29,996 nucleotides of DNA from GCA-2861595 sp035525365 (lineage in GTDB: Bacteria > Actinomycetota > Acidimicrobiia > Acidimicrobiales > GCA-2861595): positions 1 through 29,996 of the forward strand of contig DATLEK010000030.1 of assembly GCA_035525365.1 (NCBI GenBank), read 5' to 3'. Shown here one piece after another: positions 8,475 to 16,054 of this stretch. Position numbers and translations under genes: made by a program. Position 1 is the stretch's first letter. Each line of letters starts with the position of its first letter. Under the pieces are notes generated by a model that had not been told where the DNA came from, searched no databases, and worked only from the letters and a program-made list of their open reading frames with translations.

Positions 8475-9346
8475 GCACAGCCGCCAGCCGATCGCTGTGG
8501 TGGGCGGGAGCCCGACCGCGGACCCTGCCGGCGGCGGTGGTGCCGGTGGTGGTGGGCACCGCGGTGGCCGCGGCCCAGGGTGAGGTGGTGTGGTGGCGGG
8601 CGCTGGCTGCTCTCACCGTGGCTCTGGCCATCCAGGTGGGCACCAACTACGCCAACGACTACTCCGACGGCGTGCGGGGCACCGACGACGCCCGTGTCGG
8701 GCCCGTCCGCCTGGTGGCCAGTGGACTGGCCGCGCCGGCGGCCGTGAAACGGGCAGCCATGGCCGCTTTCGCCGTGGCCATCGTGCCCGGCCTGGCTCTG
8801 GCCGCGGCCGTCGGGCCCGAACTGATCGTCGTGGGAGCTGCATCCCTCGCCGCCGGTTGGCTCTACACCGGCGGCCCGAGGCCCTACGGCTACGCCGGCT
8901 TCGGCGAGCTTTTCGTGTTCGTCTTCTTCGGCGTGGTGGCCACAGCGGGGTCTGCCTACGTGCACCTCGAACAGCTCACCGGGCTCGCCCTGGCAGTCTC
9001 CGTGCCCGTGGGCCTGCTGGCCACGTCGCTGCTGGTCGTCAACAACCTCCGGGATATTCCCAGCGACACCATCGCCGGCAAGCGCACCCTCGCCGTCCGC
9101 CTGGGCGACCCGGCCACCCGCCTCATGTACCTCGCCTGCGTGGGCGGCGCCTTCGCCTGCCTGCCCCTGGTGGCGCTGTCCCGCCCGGCCGTCCTGCTCG
9201 CGTTCCTCGCCCTCGTCCTGGCCCGCCGGCCCGCCCTCGTCGTCTCCCGCGGCGCCGGCGGCGCCCACCTCATTGCCGTCCTGGTCGCCACCGGCCAGCT
9301 CCAGCTCGCCTTCGGCGCCCTCCTGGCCGTTGGGCTCGTCCTGTGA
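8471..9346 (+). CDS. menA: 1,4-Dihydroxy-2-naphthoate polyprenyltransferase
   Basis: 291 residues, an integral membrane UbiA-superfamily prenyltransferase with about eight to nine hydrophobic segments. Two Asp-rich motifs bind Mg-diphosphate: NDYSDGVRGTD (62-72) and DIPSDTIAGKRT (195-206, with NNLRD just before). It joins the polyprenyl chain to DHNA to give demethylmenaquinone. The start GTG 8471 overlaps the menB stop by four bases. It fits because WWAGARPRTLPAAVVPVVVGT is the usual MenA N-terminus, although the open frame continues far upstream through menB out of frame. It converges with menH, with 59 bases between the stops. Confidence 0.95.
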   Translation: MSTAASRSLWWAGARPRTLPAAVVPVVVGTAVAAAQGEVVWWRALAALTVALAIQVGTNYANDYSDGVRGTDDARVGPVRLVASGLAAPAAVKRAAMAAFAVAIVPGLALAAAVGPELIVVGAASLAAGWLYTGGPRPYGYAGFGELFVFVFFGVVATAGSAYVHLEQLTGLALAVSVPVGLLATSLLVVNNLRDIPSDTIAGKRTLAVRLGDPATRLMYLACVGGAFACLPLVALSRPAVLLAFLALVLARRPALVVSRGAGGAHLIAVLVATGQLQLAFGALLAVGLVL

Positions 9347-9405
9347 CTGTCCGCCTTCGGCACCCTCGAGGTGGAGTCGGCGGCTCGGGCGGGCTGGCGT
9401 CGGCG

Positions 9406-10200
9406 CTACTGGCTCTCGCTGAGGAAGCGCACCGCCAGGTCGAGAAAGGCGTCGGGCGCCTCCAGGTGGCATGCGTGGCCGGCGCCGGGGACCATTGCCA
9501 GTGTGGCCCGTTCGCCGATCCAGGCGCCCAGGCGCAGGGCCTGCTCGCAGTAGGCGTCGTCACGCTCGCCGGCCATCACCAGAACGGGCATGCGCAGGCC
9601 CAGGAGGCGGTCCCACACCGGCTCGAACGCACCCTGGCCGAGGAGACGAAGGGCGCCGGCGAGGCCGGCCGCGGTGTTCTCCCGGCGGGCGTCCATGCCG
9701 GCAGCCTCCGCGGACAGGCCGGCGAACATCGGCTGGGCCAGCCAGCGCTCGAGGAACGCATCGAGCTGGCCGGCGTCGGGAGAAGCGTCAGCGGGCTGGT
9801 CGGCGCCCGCGCGGCTTCCACCGGGCGGGACGACCGGAGCCTCCAGCGACTCCGCCAGCGCCTCGTCGGCCTTCCGGCGGGCCGCCTGCTCATCGGCATT
9901 TTCGATGCCGGCGGTGGCACTCACCAGCACCAGGCGGTCCACCAGTTCCGGATGGTCGAGAGCCAGCCGCAGGGCGACGCGGGCACCCATGGAGTAGCCG
10001 AGCCAGAAGCCTCGGCCGCCCTCCTCGGCCAGCAGGCGGACGGCCTCATCGACCGGCGCCGGCGCCGAGGAGCGCGTGCCGTGACCAGGCAGGTCCGGCG
10101 CCACCACGTCGAAGTGCTGCGACAGCTCGGGCAGCAGCGGCTCGAACGATCGCCCCGTCTGGGTGAACCCGTGCAGCAGCGTGAGGCGGGGACGGGTCAC
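9406..10200 (-). CDS. menH: 2-Succinyl-6-hydroxy-2,4-cyclohexadiene-1-carboxylate synthase (alpha/beta hydrolase)
   Basis: 264 residues, alpha/beta-hydrolase fold. LHGFTQTG (9-16) is the oxyanion-side motif, GYSMGAR (68-74) carries the nucleophile Ser70, the acid is the Asp of GERDD (about 214), and the base is His242 in GAGHACHLE. LHGFTQTG, GYSMGAR and GAGHxxHLE together are typical of MenH. It eliminates pyruvate from the MenD product. The start GTG 10200 is only 5 bases from the divergent menD start. A TACCGT box on the minus strand (10214-10209) ends 8 bases before the GTG, which suggests leaderless transcription. A low-complexity segment (about 124-140, PPGGSRAGADQPADASPD) sits in the cap region. 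Confidence 0.9.
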   Translation of the reverse strand: MTRPRLTLLHGFTQTGRSFEPLLPELSQHFDVVAPDLPGHGTRSSAPAPVDEAVRLLAEEGGRGFWLGYSMGARVALRLALDHPELVDRLVLVSATAGIENADEQAARRKADEALAESLEAPVVPPGGSRAGADQPADASPDAGQLDAFLERWLAQPMFAGLSAEAAGMDARRENTAAGLAGALRLLGQGAFEPVWDRLLGLRMPVLVMAGERDDAYCEQALRLGAWIGERATLAMVPGAGHACHLEAPDAFLDLAVRFLSESQ

Positions 10201-10205
10201 CGCGG

Positions 10206-11951
10206 GTGACGGTACAGGACGAGTTCGCCGCCACTCTGGTGGACGAATGGGTGCGGGCCGGCGTCACCGATGTGGTGGTCGCACCAGGGTCGCGGTCGAC
10301 ACCCATGGCGGTGGCTCTGGCCGGCGACAAACGCCTGCGGCTCCACGTGGTGGTGGACGAGCGGTCGGCCGGCTTCTTCGCCCTCGGCCTGGGCCTGTCG
10401 AGCGGGCGGCCGGCGGTGGTGCTCACCACCAGCGGTACGGCGGCCGTCGAGCTCCACCCCGCCATCGTCGAGGCCCACCACGCCGGCGTCCCCCTGCTCG
10501 CCTGCACCGCCGATCGCCCGCCCGAGCTGCATGGGGTAGGGGCGCCTCAAACGGTGGAACAGGAGGGCCTCTTCGACGGCGTGGTGCGGGCCGCGCTGGC
10601 GCCGGGGGTTCCCGATTCAGCCGCGTCGGCCACGTGGCGGTCGCTAGCCGCCCGAGCCGTTCTCGAAACCACCGCCGGCTCCGCCGGCCCTGGCCCTGTC
10701 CATCTCAACCTCCCCTTCCGTGACCCGCTGACCGGAGGCGACGGGCCTGGTCCACGTCCAGCGGGACGGGCGGGCGGCGCGCCGTGGCACCAGCGCCGGC
10801 CGGGAGTGGCCGAGGCGCCCGCCAAGCTGGTGGAGGAGCTGGCTCGCCACGGAGTCAGGGGAGTCATCGTCGCCGGCGCCGGCGGCGCAGATCCGGCGGC
10901 CGTCCACGCCTTGGCCGCCACCCTCGGATGGCCAATTTTCGCCGACCCCCGCTCCGGCTGCCGCCTGCCGGAACCGGCGACTGTCGCCACAGCGGACGCC
11001 CTCCTGAGGGTCGAGCGGTTCGCCACCGAGATGCGACCCGACGTCGTCCTCCGTCTCGGTGCTCCCTGGGCGTCGCGGGTGATGGCCGACTGGTTGGCGG
11101 GGCTCGACGTCCCGCAGTACCTCGTCGATCCGTACGGCACCTGGCTCGATCCATCCCGCACCGCCGCCGTCTCGGTCGCCGCCGACCCCACAGCGCTCGC
11201 TCTTGCCGTGGCCGAGGCCGCGAACCTGCGGCCGGCGCCACCGGAGTGGGCGGCCCGATGGCTGGAGGCGGAGAGGGCCGCTCAGGCCGCCATCGATGCC
11301 GAGTTGTCCGACCTGCTCGCTGACGGCGGTGTCAACGAGCCGGCCATCGCCCGGAGCCTCGTCGACTCCCTTCCCATCGGGTCGACGCTGGTGGTGTCGT
11401 CCTCCATGCCTATCCGGGACGTGGAGTGGTACGGCAGGCCCCGGAACGGTTTGCGGGTTCTGTCCAATCGTGGGGCCAACGGAATCGACGGCGTCGTCTC
11501 CACCGCCTTGGGTGTCGCCGCGGCAGGGCCAAGTCCCACGTTCGCCCTGGTGGGCGACCTCGCCTTCCTCCACGACGTCGGCGGTCTGCGAGCCGGCGCG
11601 GCATCGGACGCCCGACCGGCCTGCACGATCGTGGTCGTCGACAACAGTGGCGGCGGCATCTTCTCGTTCCTGCCCCAGGCAGGAACGCTTGCCCCCGACC
11701 ATTTCGAGCGCCTCCTCGGAACCCCCCACGGCCTCGACCTGCTCGCCGTGGCCAGGGCCTTCGGCGCCTCAGCCGAAGAGGCCCACTCGATCAAGGAACT
11801 GGTCGCCGCCCTGGAGCCCACCGGCGAAGCGAACGGAGTCCGTGTCGTCGTCGTACGCACCGACCGGCAGTCCAACGTCGAAGTGCACGACCGCCTCCAC
11901 CGAGCCGTAGCCGCTTCCCTGAACGAGTTGGCCGCCAGTGAAGTGAGGTGA
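10206..11951 (+). CDS. menD: 2-Succinyl-5-enolpyruvyl-6-hydroxy-3-cyclohexene-1-carboxylate synthase
   Basis: 581 residues, thiamine-diphosphate enzyme. MenD features are VVAPGSRSTPMAVAL (24-38), DERSAGFFALG (51-61, with the catalytic Glu52), TTSGTAAVELHPA (74-86), a central domain, SSSMPIRDVEW, SNRGANGIDG and the Mg/ThDP motif GDLAFLHDVGG (about 449-459). It condenses isochorismate with 2-oxoglutarate, the first committed step. The start GTG 10206 matches the length of known MenD N-termini. No TAnnnT box is seen at the right distance upstream, so its promoter, inside menH, is unidentified. Its stop is one base from the stop of convergent menF. Confidence 0.96.
   Translation: MTVQDEFAATLVDEWVRAGVTDVVVAPGSRSTPMAVALAGDKRLRLHVVVDERSAGFFALGLGLSSGRPAVVLTTSGTAAVELHPAIVEAHHAGVPLLACTADRPPELHGVGAPQTVEQEGLFDGVVRAALAPGVPDSAASATWRSLAARAVLETTAGSAGPGPVHLNLPFRDPLTGGDGPGPRPAGRAGGAPWHQRRPGVAEAPAKLVEELARHGVRGVIVAGAGGADPAAVHALAATLGWPIFADPRSGCRLPEPATVATADALLRVERFATEMRPDVVLRLGAPWASRVMADWLAGLDVPQYLVDPYGTWLDPSRTAAVSVAADPTALALAVAEAANLRPAPPEWAARWLEAERAAQAAIDAELSDLLADGGVNEPAIARSLVDSLPIGSTLVVSSSMPIRDVEWYGRPRNGLRVLSNRGANGIDGVVSTALGVAAAGPSPTFALVGDLAFLHDVGGLRAGAASDARPACTIVVVDNSGGGIFSFLPQAGTLAPDHFERLLGTPHGLDLLAVARAFGASAEEAHSIKELVAALEPTGEANGVRVVVVRTDRQSNVEVHDRLHRAVAASLNELAASEVR
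10209..10214 (-). promoter_or_regulatory. Possible -10 box of menH inside the menD start region
   Basis: On the minus strand these bases read TACCGT, fitting TAnnnT, and end 8 bases before the menH GTG (10200). This would place the transcription start at or next to the GTG. The box overlaps the first codons of menD, so transcription of the two genes should interfere. The -35 is not evident, and a six-base match alone is weak evidence. Confidence 0.35.
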
Positions 11952-11952
11952 G

Positions 11953-13236
11953 TCAGGGCCGGACGACAGCGGCCAAGAGGGCCTGGAGCTTGAGCTGGGT
12001 TTCCGCCAGCTCGGCCTCGGGGGTGGAGTCGGCGACCACGCCGGCGCCGGCATAGAGCCGGGCCCGGTGCCCGTCGAGCTCGGCGCAGCGAATGGCCACG
12101 GCCCAGTCGCCGTCGCCCCGGGCGTCCATCCAGCCGACGGGGCCTGTGTAGCGGCCCCGGTCGCCCGGCTCGACGCGATCGAGGAATCCCAGTGCCTCGG
12201 CCGTGGGTGTGCCGGCCACCGCCGGAGTGGGGTGGAGAAGTAGAGCCAGATCCAAGGCCGAGGGAGCGCCGGCAGCGAGCGTTCCGGTGATGCGTGTCCC
12301 GAGGTGGGAGACGTTGCGCAGCGGGACGATTACGGGTACCTCGGGGACCGAGATCGCCGTGCAGTGGGAACGTAGGCGGTCGGCCACCTCGTCGACGACC
12401 AGAGCGTGCTCCTGGCGTTCCTTGGTCGAGGCCAGGAGGCCGGCGGCCAGCCGGCGGTCCACCTCGGGTTCACCGCTGCGGGGGATGGTGCCGGCGAGGG
12501 GCTGTGACGACACGGCGTCGCCGCGGCGGGACACCAGCAGCTCGGGGCTTGCACCCAGAAACCCGTCGATGGAAAAGATCATGCACGATGGGTACAGCGA
12601 CATGAGGCGGGCAGCGACGTGGGCAGGGCTGATCGGACGGTTGGCTTCCACCACGACCTGGCGGGCCAGCACGACCTTGACAAGGGTCTGGCGACTGTTC
12701 CTTATGGCCGCCACGGCGGCGGCGACCGCGTCGCACCACTGATCATGGGGCGGGAAGGGGCGCAGCGTGAACTCATCCGGATCCCGAACTGCCGAGCGGG
12801 CCGAAGGGACGGCGGCTCGATCCGAGTCCCCCGGTGGACCGGAACCGCCGGTGACAGTCGTCATCCAGCCTCTTCCGTCGGGCTCGCGACCCACCACGGT
12901 TCGAGGAATGACGAGCTCGCCGCCGCTGGCACCCATGAAGGGAAGAGCGCCGACGACAATGGCGCCGCATCCGGGCCGGCCCACGGCATCCTCCACCTCG
13001 ACGGCGGCCAGCGCCTCAGTCGCCCGGCGGGCGGGAACCCGCAGAGCCACACCCCTGGCGCCAAAGCTGGTCGAGCCGTCGTGACTGAACAACAGGCCGT
13101 CGTCGCCGGCGAAGGCAATGAGATCGGGGATCGCAGGTCCTGGCTGCCCGGCACCTCCCCGCGTGCCATCTCCGTGGTCGCCGTCCAGCCAGACCGTGCG
13201 GGCGACGAGCCCGGGACCAGGTGCGGTTGACGTCAT
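11953..13236 (-). CDS. menF: Isochorismate synthase
   Basis: 427 residues with the chorismate-binding domain in the C-terminal two thirds. Visible motifs are RQTLVKVVLARQV (about 182-193, with the general-base Lys187), GFLGASPELLVSR, QPLAGTIPRSG, KERQEHALVVDEV, LLLHPTPAVAGTPT and GDRGRYTGPVGW, with a final ELAETQLKLQ. The Ala in HPTPAVAG is the type found in isochorismate rather than salicylate or anthranilate synthases. It converts chorismate to isochorismate, the entry point of the pathway. The start ATG 13236 lies 49 bases after the menG stop, so menG-menF are probably cotranscribed. It converges on menD, leaving a single base between stop codons. Confidence 0.94.
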   Translation of the reverse strand: MTSTAPGPGLVARTVWLDGDHGDGTRGGAGQPGPAIPDLIAFAGDDGLLFSHDGSTSFGARGVALRVPARRATEALAAVEVEDAVGRPGCGAIVVGALPFMGASGGELVIPRTVVGREPDGRGWMTTVTGGSGPPGDSDRAAVPSARSAVRDPDEFTLRPFPPHDQWCDAVAAAVAAIRNSRQTLVKVVLARQVVVEANRPISPAHVAARLMSLYPSCMIFSIDGFLGASPELLVSRRGDAVSSQPLAGTIPRSGEPEVDRRLAAGLLASTKERQEHALVVDEVADRLRSHCTAISVPEVPVIVPLRNVSHLGTRITGTLAAGAPSALDLALLLHPTPAVAGTPTAEALGFLDRVEPGDRGRYTGPVGWMDARGDGDWAVAIRCAELDGHRARLYAGAGVVADSTPEAELAETQLKLQALLAAVVRP

Positions 13237-13285
13237 GGCCGGCTCGATGTGGTCCTCGCCGTCTGAACGCGGGGACCCGGCGAGG

Positions 13286-14005
13286 TCACGGCCGCCCCGA
13301 CGTAGCCGTCAGGAGCTGGGCGATGCCGCCGGAGAGGACCCGCCGGTGGACGGCGGAGAACCCTGCTTCGCGGAGCTGGGCCACCAGCCGGGCCGGGTCG
13401 GGCAGGTAGGCCACAGACCGGGGCAGATACCGGTAGGCGGCGGCGTCCGAGAGCCAGCCGCCGATGAGCGGGACGACCTTTGTGAAGTACAGGTTGTGGC
13501 CTTTCCGCATTAGGGGCATGGTGGGCTCGGCCACCTCCAGTAGAGCGATGCGGCCGCCGGGCCGCACCACCCGGGCCAGCTCGGCGAAGAAGGACGGCAG
13601 GTCGGCCAGATTCCTCAGGGCGAACCCGCACGTCGCCCCGTCCACCGAGCCCGCCGGCAGCGGCTGGCGAAGGGCGTCGGCCTGCACGAGGGGAGCCTCC
13701 GTCCGGGCATGGGCCAGCATCTCCCACGAGAGGTCGATCCCCACCGGCGTGTGGCCGGCGGAGGCCAGCTCCCGGCACAGGTCTCCGGTCCCGGCGGCGA
13801 TGTCGATCACCACACCGGGAGAGAGGCCGAGGCCGGCAACGGTCGCCCTGCGCCAGCCCACGTCCATCCCGAAGGTCATGACCCGGTTCACCAGGTCGTA
13901 GCGGGGGGCGATGGCGTCGAACATGGCCCGTACGGCCTTGACCTTGGCCTCTCCCTGAGGCAGCTCGTCGCCGGCACCTTCTCTCACATCGGGGCGGGGC
14001 GACAC
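13286..14005 (-). CDS. menG: Demethylmenaquinone methyltransferase (UbiE/MenG type)
   Basis: 239 residues, class I SAM-dependent methyltransferase. Family signatures are VRAMFDAIAPRYDLVNRVMT (25-44), the SAM motif DIAAGTGD (68-75), CGFALRNLAD, EVAEPTMPLMRKGHNLYFTKVVP and YRYLPRSVAYLPDP. It performs the last step, ring methylation of demethylmenaquinone. The start GTG 14005 has AGAAGG five bases upstream. It sits 43 bases downstream of the small zinc-ribbon gene and 49 bases upstream of menF on the same strand. Some actinobacterial UbiE homologues also act on other quinones, but the cluster supports the menaquinone role. Confidence 0.95.
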   Translation of the reverse strand: MSPRPDVREGAGDELPQGEAKVKAVRAMFDAIAPRYDLVNRVMTFGMDVGWRRATVAGLGLSPGVVIDIAAGTGDLCRELASAGHTPVGIDLSWEMLAHARTEAPLVQADALRQPLPAGSVDGATCGFALRNLADLPSFFAELARVVRPGGRIALLEVAEPTMPLMRKGHNLYFTKVVPLIGGWLSDAAAYRYLPRSVAYLPDPARLVAQLREAGFSAVHRRVLSGGIAQLLTATSGRP

Positions 14006-14048
14006 CGATACCTTCTAGCCCAGCACGGTCCTGGAGGAACAGCCGCGG

Positions 14049-14264
14049 TCAGCGCTCCGGCGCCTTCGGCGCCGGCGAGGGCCGGGCCTCGCCGCAGTGG
14101 CGGCACCCGGGGTAGGCCCGTGACGTCGGCCGGTCACAGGCATGACAACGGTGCACGACGATGCTCCCCGCCCTGAGGCGCCGGAGGGCCGACCACACCA
14201 TCCCGCCGAGCGCCACCAGAACGGCGATCTCCAGCGCGTCGCGCAGAAGGTCGTCGCCGGGCAT
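14049..14264 (-). CDS. Small membrane-anchored zinc-ribbon protein, function unknown
   Basis: 71 residues. One hydrophobic segment (about 10-27, DALEIAVLVALGGMVWSAL) is followed by a basic stretch and a four-cysteine zinc ribbon: C40-x2-C43 and C54-x2-C57 (HRCHACDRPTSRAYPGCRHC). The tail is Pro/Lys-rich. I do not recognise a named family. The start ATG 14264 was chosen because the longer open frame reaching 14480 overlaps the LCP gene on the other strand. It leads menG-menF on the same strand and is divergent from the LCP gene, with 50 bases between starts. A role in menaquinone synthesis is not shown by the sequence. Confidence 0.6.
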   Translation of the reverse strand: MPGDDLLRDALEIAVLVALGGMVWSALRRLRAGSIVVHRCHACDRPTSRAYPGCRHCGEARPSPAPKAPER

Positions 14265-14314
14265 CGGCGCATCCTGGCACTTGTGGCCCTGCTGGTGACG
14301 GCGAGGGGCGTACC

Positions 14315-15490
14315 ATGTACATGGTGCGAAGAATCGGGGGGATGGTGATCCTGGCGTTGGTGCTGGCCGGCTGCTCCGGCGAGCGGGCCGAGCCGAGCGT
14401 GATCGTCGGGAGCACCACGTCCACCCAGGCGACGGCGCTGCCCACGGCGACCATCGCCCTCCCGCCGCCGGCGCCGCCACCTGGTCCGGGTGTCCCTGGT
14501 CCCGAGCCGGCCTCGAGGCCCGGCCTCAAGCCGGCCGACGGCCGCCCGTACCCGCCGGCCATCGCCTTCCGGACCTCGGTGCCCGTCCCCTCGGAGTTGA
14601 CCTTCGTGCTCGTGCTCGGCTCCGACGCCAGGCCCGGCCAGGACATCCGCCGCACCAACGCCGACTCCATCCACATCCTCGCCGTCAACCCCCGCACCCA
14701 GCAGGGGACGATCCTCGGCATCCCCCGCGATGCCTGGGTCGACATCCCCGGGCGCGGCAGCGGAAAGATCAACAGTGCCCTCGCCCACGGTGGGCCTTCC
14801 CTGGCCGTCGACACGGTGAGGCGGCTCACCGGCTTGCCCATCCAGTACTACGTCCTCACCGGGTTCGCCGGTCTGACCGGGATCGTGGACGAGCTGGGTG
14901 GCGTGGAGGTTCCCGTGGATCGCCGCATGGACGACGCCGCGTCCGGTGCCCGCTTCGAGCGCGGCCTGCACCACTTCAACGGCGATCAGGCCCTGGCCTT
15001 CACCCGCAACCGCAAGGACACGGCCAACGGCGACTTCAGCCGGTCGGAGAACCAGGGGACTCTCATGCTGGCAGCTCTCGCCAAGATGCGGGCCGAGATC
15101 GGCGACGACGCCGGGTTGCGGCGCTGGACCGGCGTCCTCTTGCGCCACGGTGCCCTCGACGTGGCGCCGGACCGACTGGTGGGACTGGCCGCCCTCGCCC
15201 GTGGGGTCGATCCGGGCCGCCTCCGCAACGTCGTGACACCGGGCCGCATCGGCACCGCCGGCCGTCAGTCGGTCGTATTCCTGAGCCAGGAAGCCAGCCG
15301 GATGTTCTTCGACCTCCGCGACGACGCCGTCCTCAGCGGATCTTCCCCGCCGCCGCCGGGTCCTGCACCTGGCCCCGCCCCGGCTCCTGCGCCCAGCCCG
15401 GCGCCGTCCCCTCAGCCGCCACCGCCGGTCACCCCGCCGAGCACCTCACCACCGGCTCCGATAGCGCCCATTCCTCCGCTGCTGCGGTAG
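14315..15490 (+). CDS. LytR-CpsA-Psr (LCP) family lipoprotein
   Basis: 391 residues. The N-terminus is a lipoprotein signal, MVILALVLAGC, with lipobox Cys20. A Pro/Thr-rich linker (about 40-80) leads to the LCP domain (about 92-260): FVLVLGSD, DIRRTNADSIHILAVN (R112/R113, D117), GIPRDAWVDIPG (R138, D139), KINSALAHGG, DELGGVEVPVD and LAFTRNRKDTANGDFSRSENQ. LCP enzymes transfer polyprenyl-phosphate-linked glycopolymers to peptidoglycan, and the polyprenyl-phosphate-binding arginines are present. The last 45 residues are Pro/Ala/Ser repeats, perhaps a wall-spanning tail. GAGGGG six bases before ATG 14315 supports this start over ATG 14321. Most LCP proteins have a transmembrane anchor; lipidation here is inferred from the lipobox. 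Confidence 0.9.
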   Translation: MYMVRRIGGMVILALVLAGCSGERAEPSVIVGSTTSTQATALPTATIALPPPAPPPGPGVPGPEPASRPGLKPADGRPYPPAIAFRTSVPVPSELTFVLVLGSDARPGQDIRRTNADSIHILAVNPRTQQGTILGIPRDAWVDIPGRGSGKINSALAHGGPSLAVDTVRRLTGLPIQYYVLTGFAGLTGIVDELGGVEVPVDRRMDDAASGARFERGLHHFNGDQALAFTRNRKDTANGDFSRSENQGTLMLAALAKMRAEIGDDAGLRRWTGVLLRHGALDVAPDRLVGLAALARGVDPGRLRNVVTPGRIGTAGRQSVVFLSQEASRMFFDLRDDAVLSGSSPPPPGPAPGPAPAPAPSPAPSPQPPPPVTPPSTSPPAPIAPIPPLLR

Positions 15491-15498
15491 CGGATCCT

Positions 15499-16029
15499 TT
15501 ACCGGGTCGACATCTCCCTGCTGTCCTCCGAGGCGGTCACGCACTCGATCACCGGCTCGTCCTCGTCGTCCACCCAGACCATCTCGCACTCGAGCTGACA
15601 GTGGTCGCTGCCGTTGAGGCCGCGCAGGCGGCGTAGACCCGAGCTGACGACGTCAGAAAGGTTGTGCGCCACCACCCGCACCAGCGAGTAGCGGGTCCGC
15701 TCGTGGTCCCCGCCGTCGAGGGGGCAGACCCGGTCCACGTGGGCGGAGACTCGGTTGCCGTCGATGATCACGTGCACGCTGTCGCTGCGCGAGACCTCCC
15801 GTAACGACACCTTCCCGCGATGGAGAATGCCGCCCAGGGCCGTGTCTCGACGGAAGCGCCCACTCTTCTCCAGCGCGTGGAAAAGGCCGGGATGCGCGCT
15901 GGGAGCCGTTGACGAAGTGGACGTGAAAGTTGGCACCGGCTGGCTCATCGCATCTCCGTACAGAAGGGATCTCGCCTCTTCTACGGACCGATGGCTGCCT
16001 GCGGATGAGGGGCCGACCTGGCTGGCCAT
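15499..16029 (-). CDS. Hypothetical protein, last gene of the defence-type operon
   Basis: 176 residues from ATG 16029, which has a strong ribosome-binding site (GAGGGGAGAGG, 16047-16037) and begins 26 bases after the DUF499 stop. An internal ATG at 15948 (MSQPVPTFTS, 149 residues, with GGAG upstream) is an equally possible start. The N-terminus is Ser/Thr-rich. The conserved-looking part is about residues 70-165, with VHVIIDGNRVSAHVDRVCPLDGG, SLVRVVAHNLSDVVSSGLRRLRG and HCQLECEMVWVDDEDEP, a mixed alpha/beta pattern with three cysteines. I recognise no family. It converges on the LCP gene, with stops 8 bases apart. Being on the DUF499 transcript does not prove a shared function. Confidence 0.65.
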   Translation of the reverse strand: MASQVGPSSAGSHRSVEEARSLLYGDAMSQPVPTFTSTSSTAPSAHPGLFHALEKSGRFRRDTALGGILHRGKVSLREVSRSDSVHVIIDGNRVSAHVDRVCPLDGGDHERTRYSLVRVVAHNLSDVVSSGLRRLRGLNGSDHCQLECEMVWVDDEDEPVIECVTASEDSREMSTR

Positions 16030-16054
16030 GTGCTGGCCTCTCCCCTCGACCGGG

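Noticed and set aside
9347..9405. Terminator between menA and menH
   Set aside because: Only short imperfect stems (CACC/GGTG, CCGCC/GGCGG) without a T-run; too weak to call.
8590..10209. A long plus-strand frame through menA and menH
   Set aside because: It reads menA out of frame and menH antisense; its Arg/Pro-rich product has no domain.
14015..15148. A 377-codon minus-strand frame opposite the LCP gene
   Set aside because: The LCP motifs and lipobox establish the plus-strand gene; the minus frame is a shadow.
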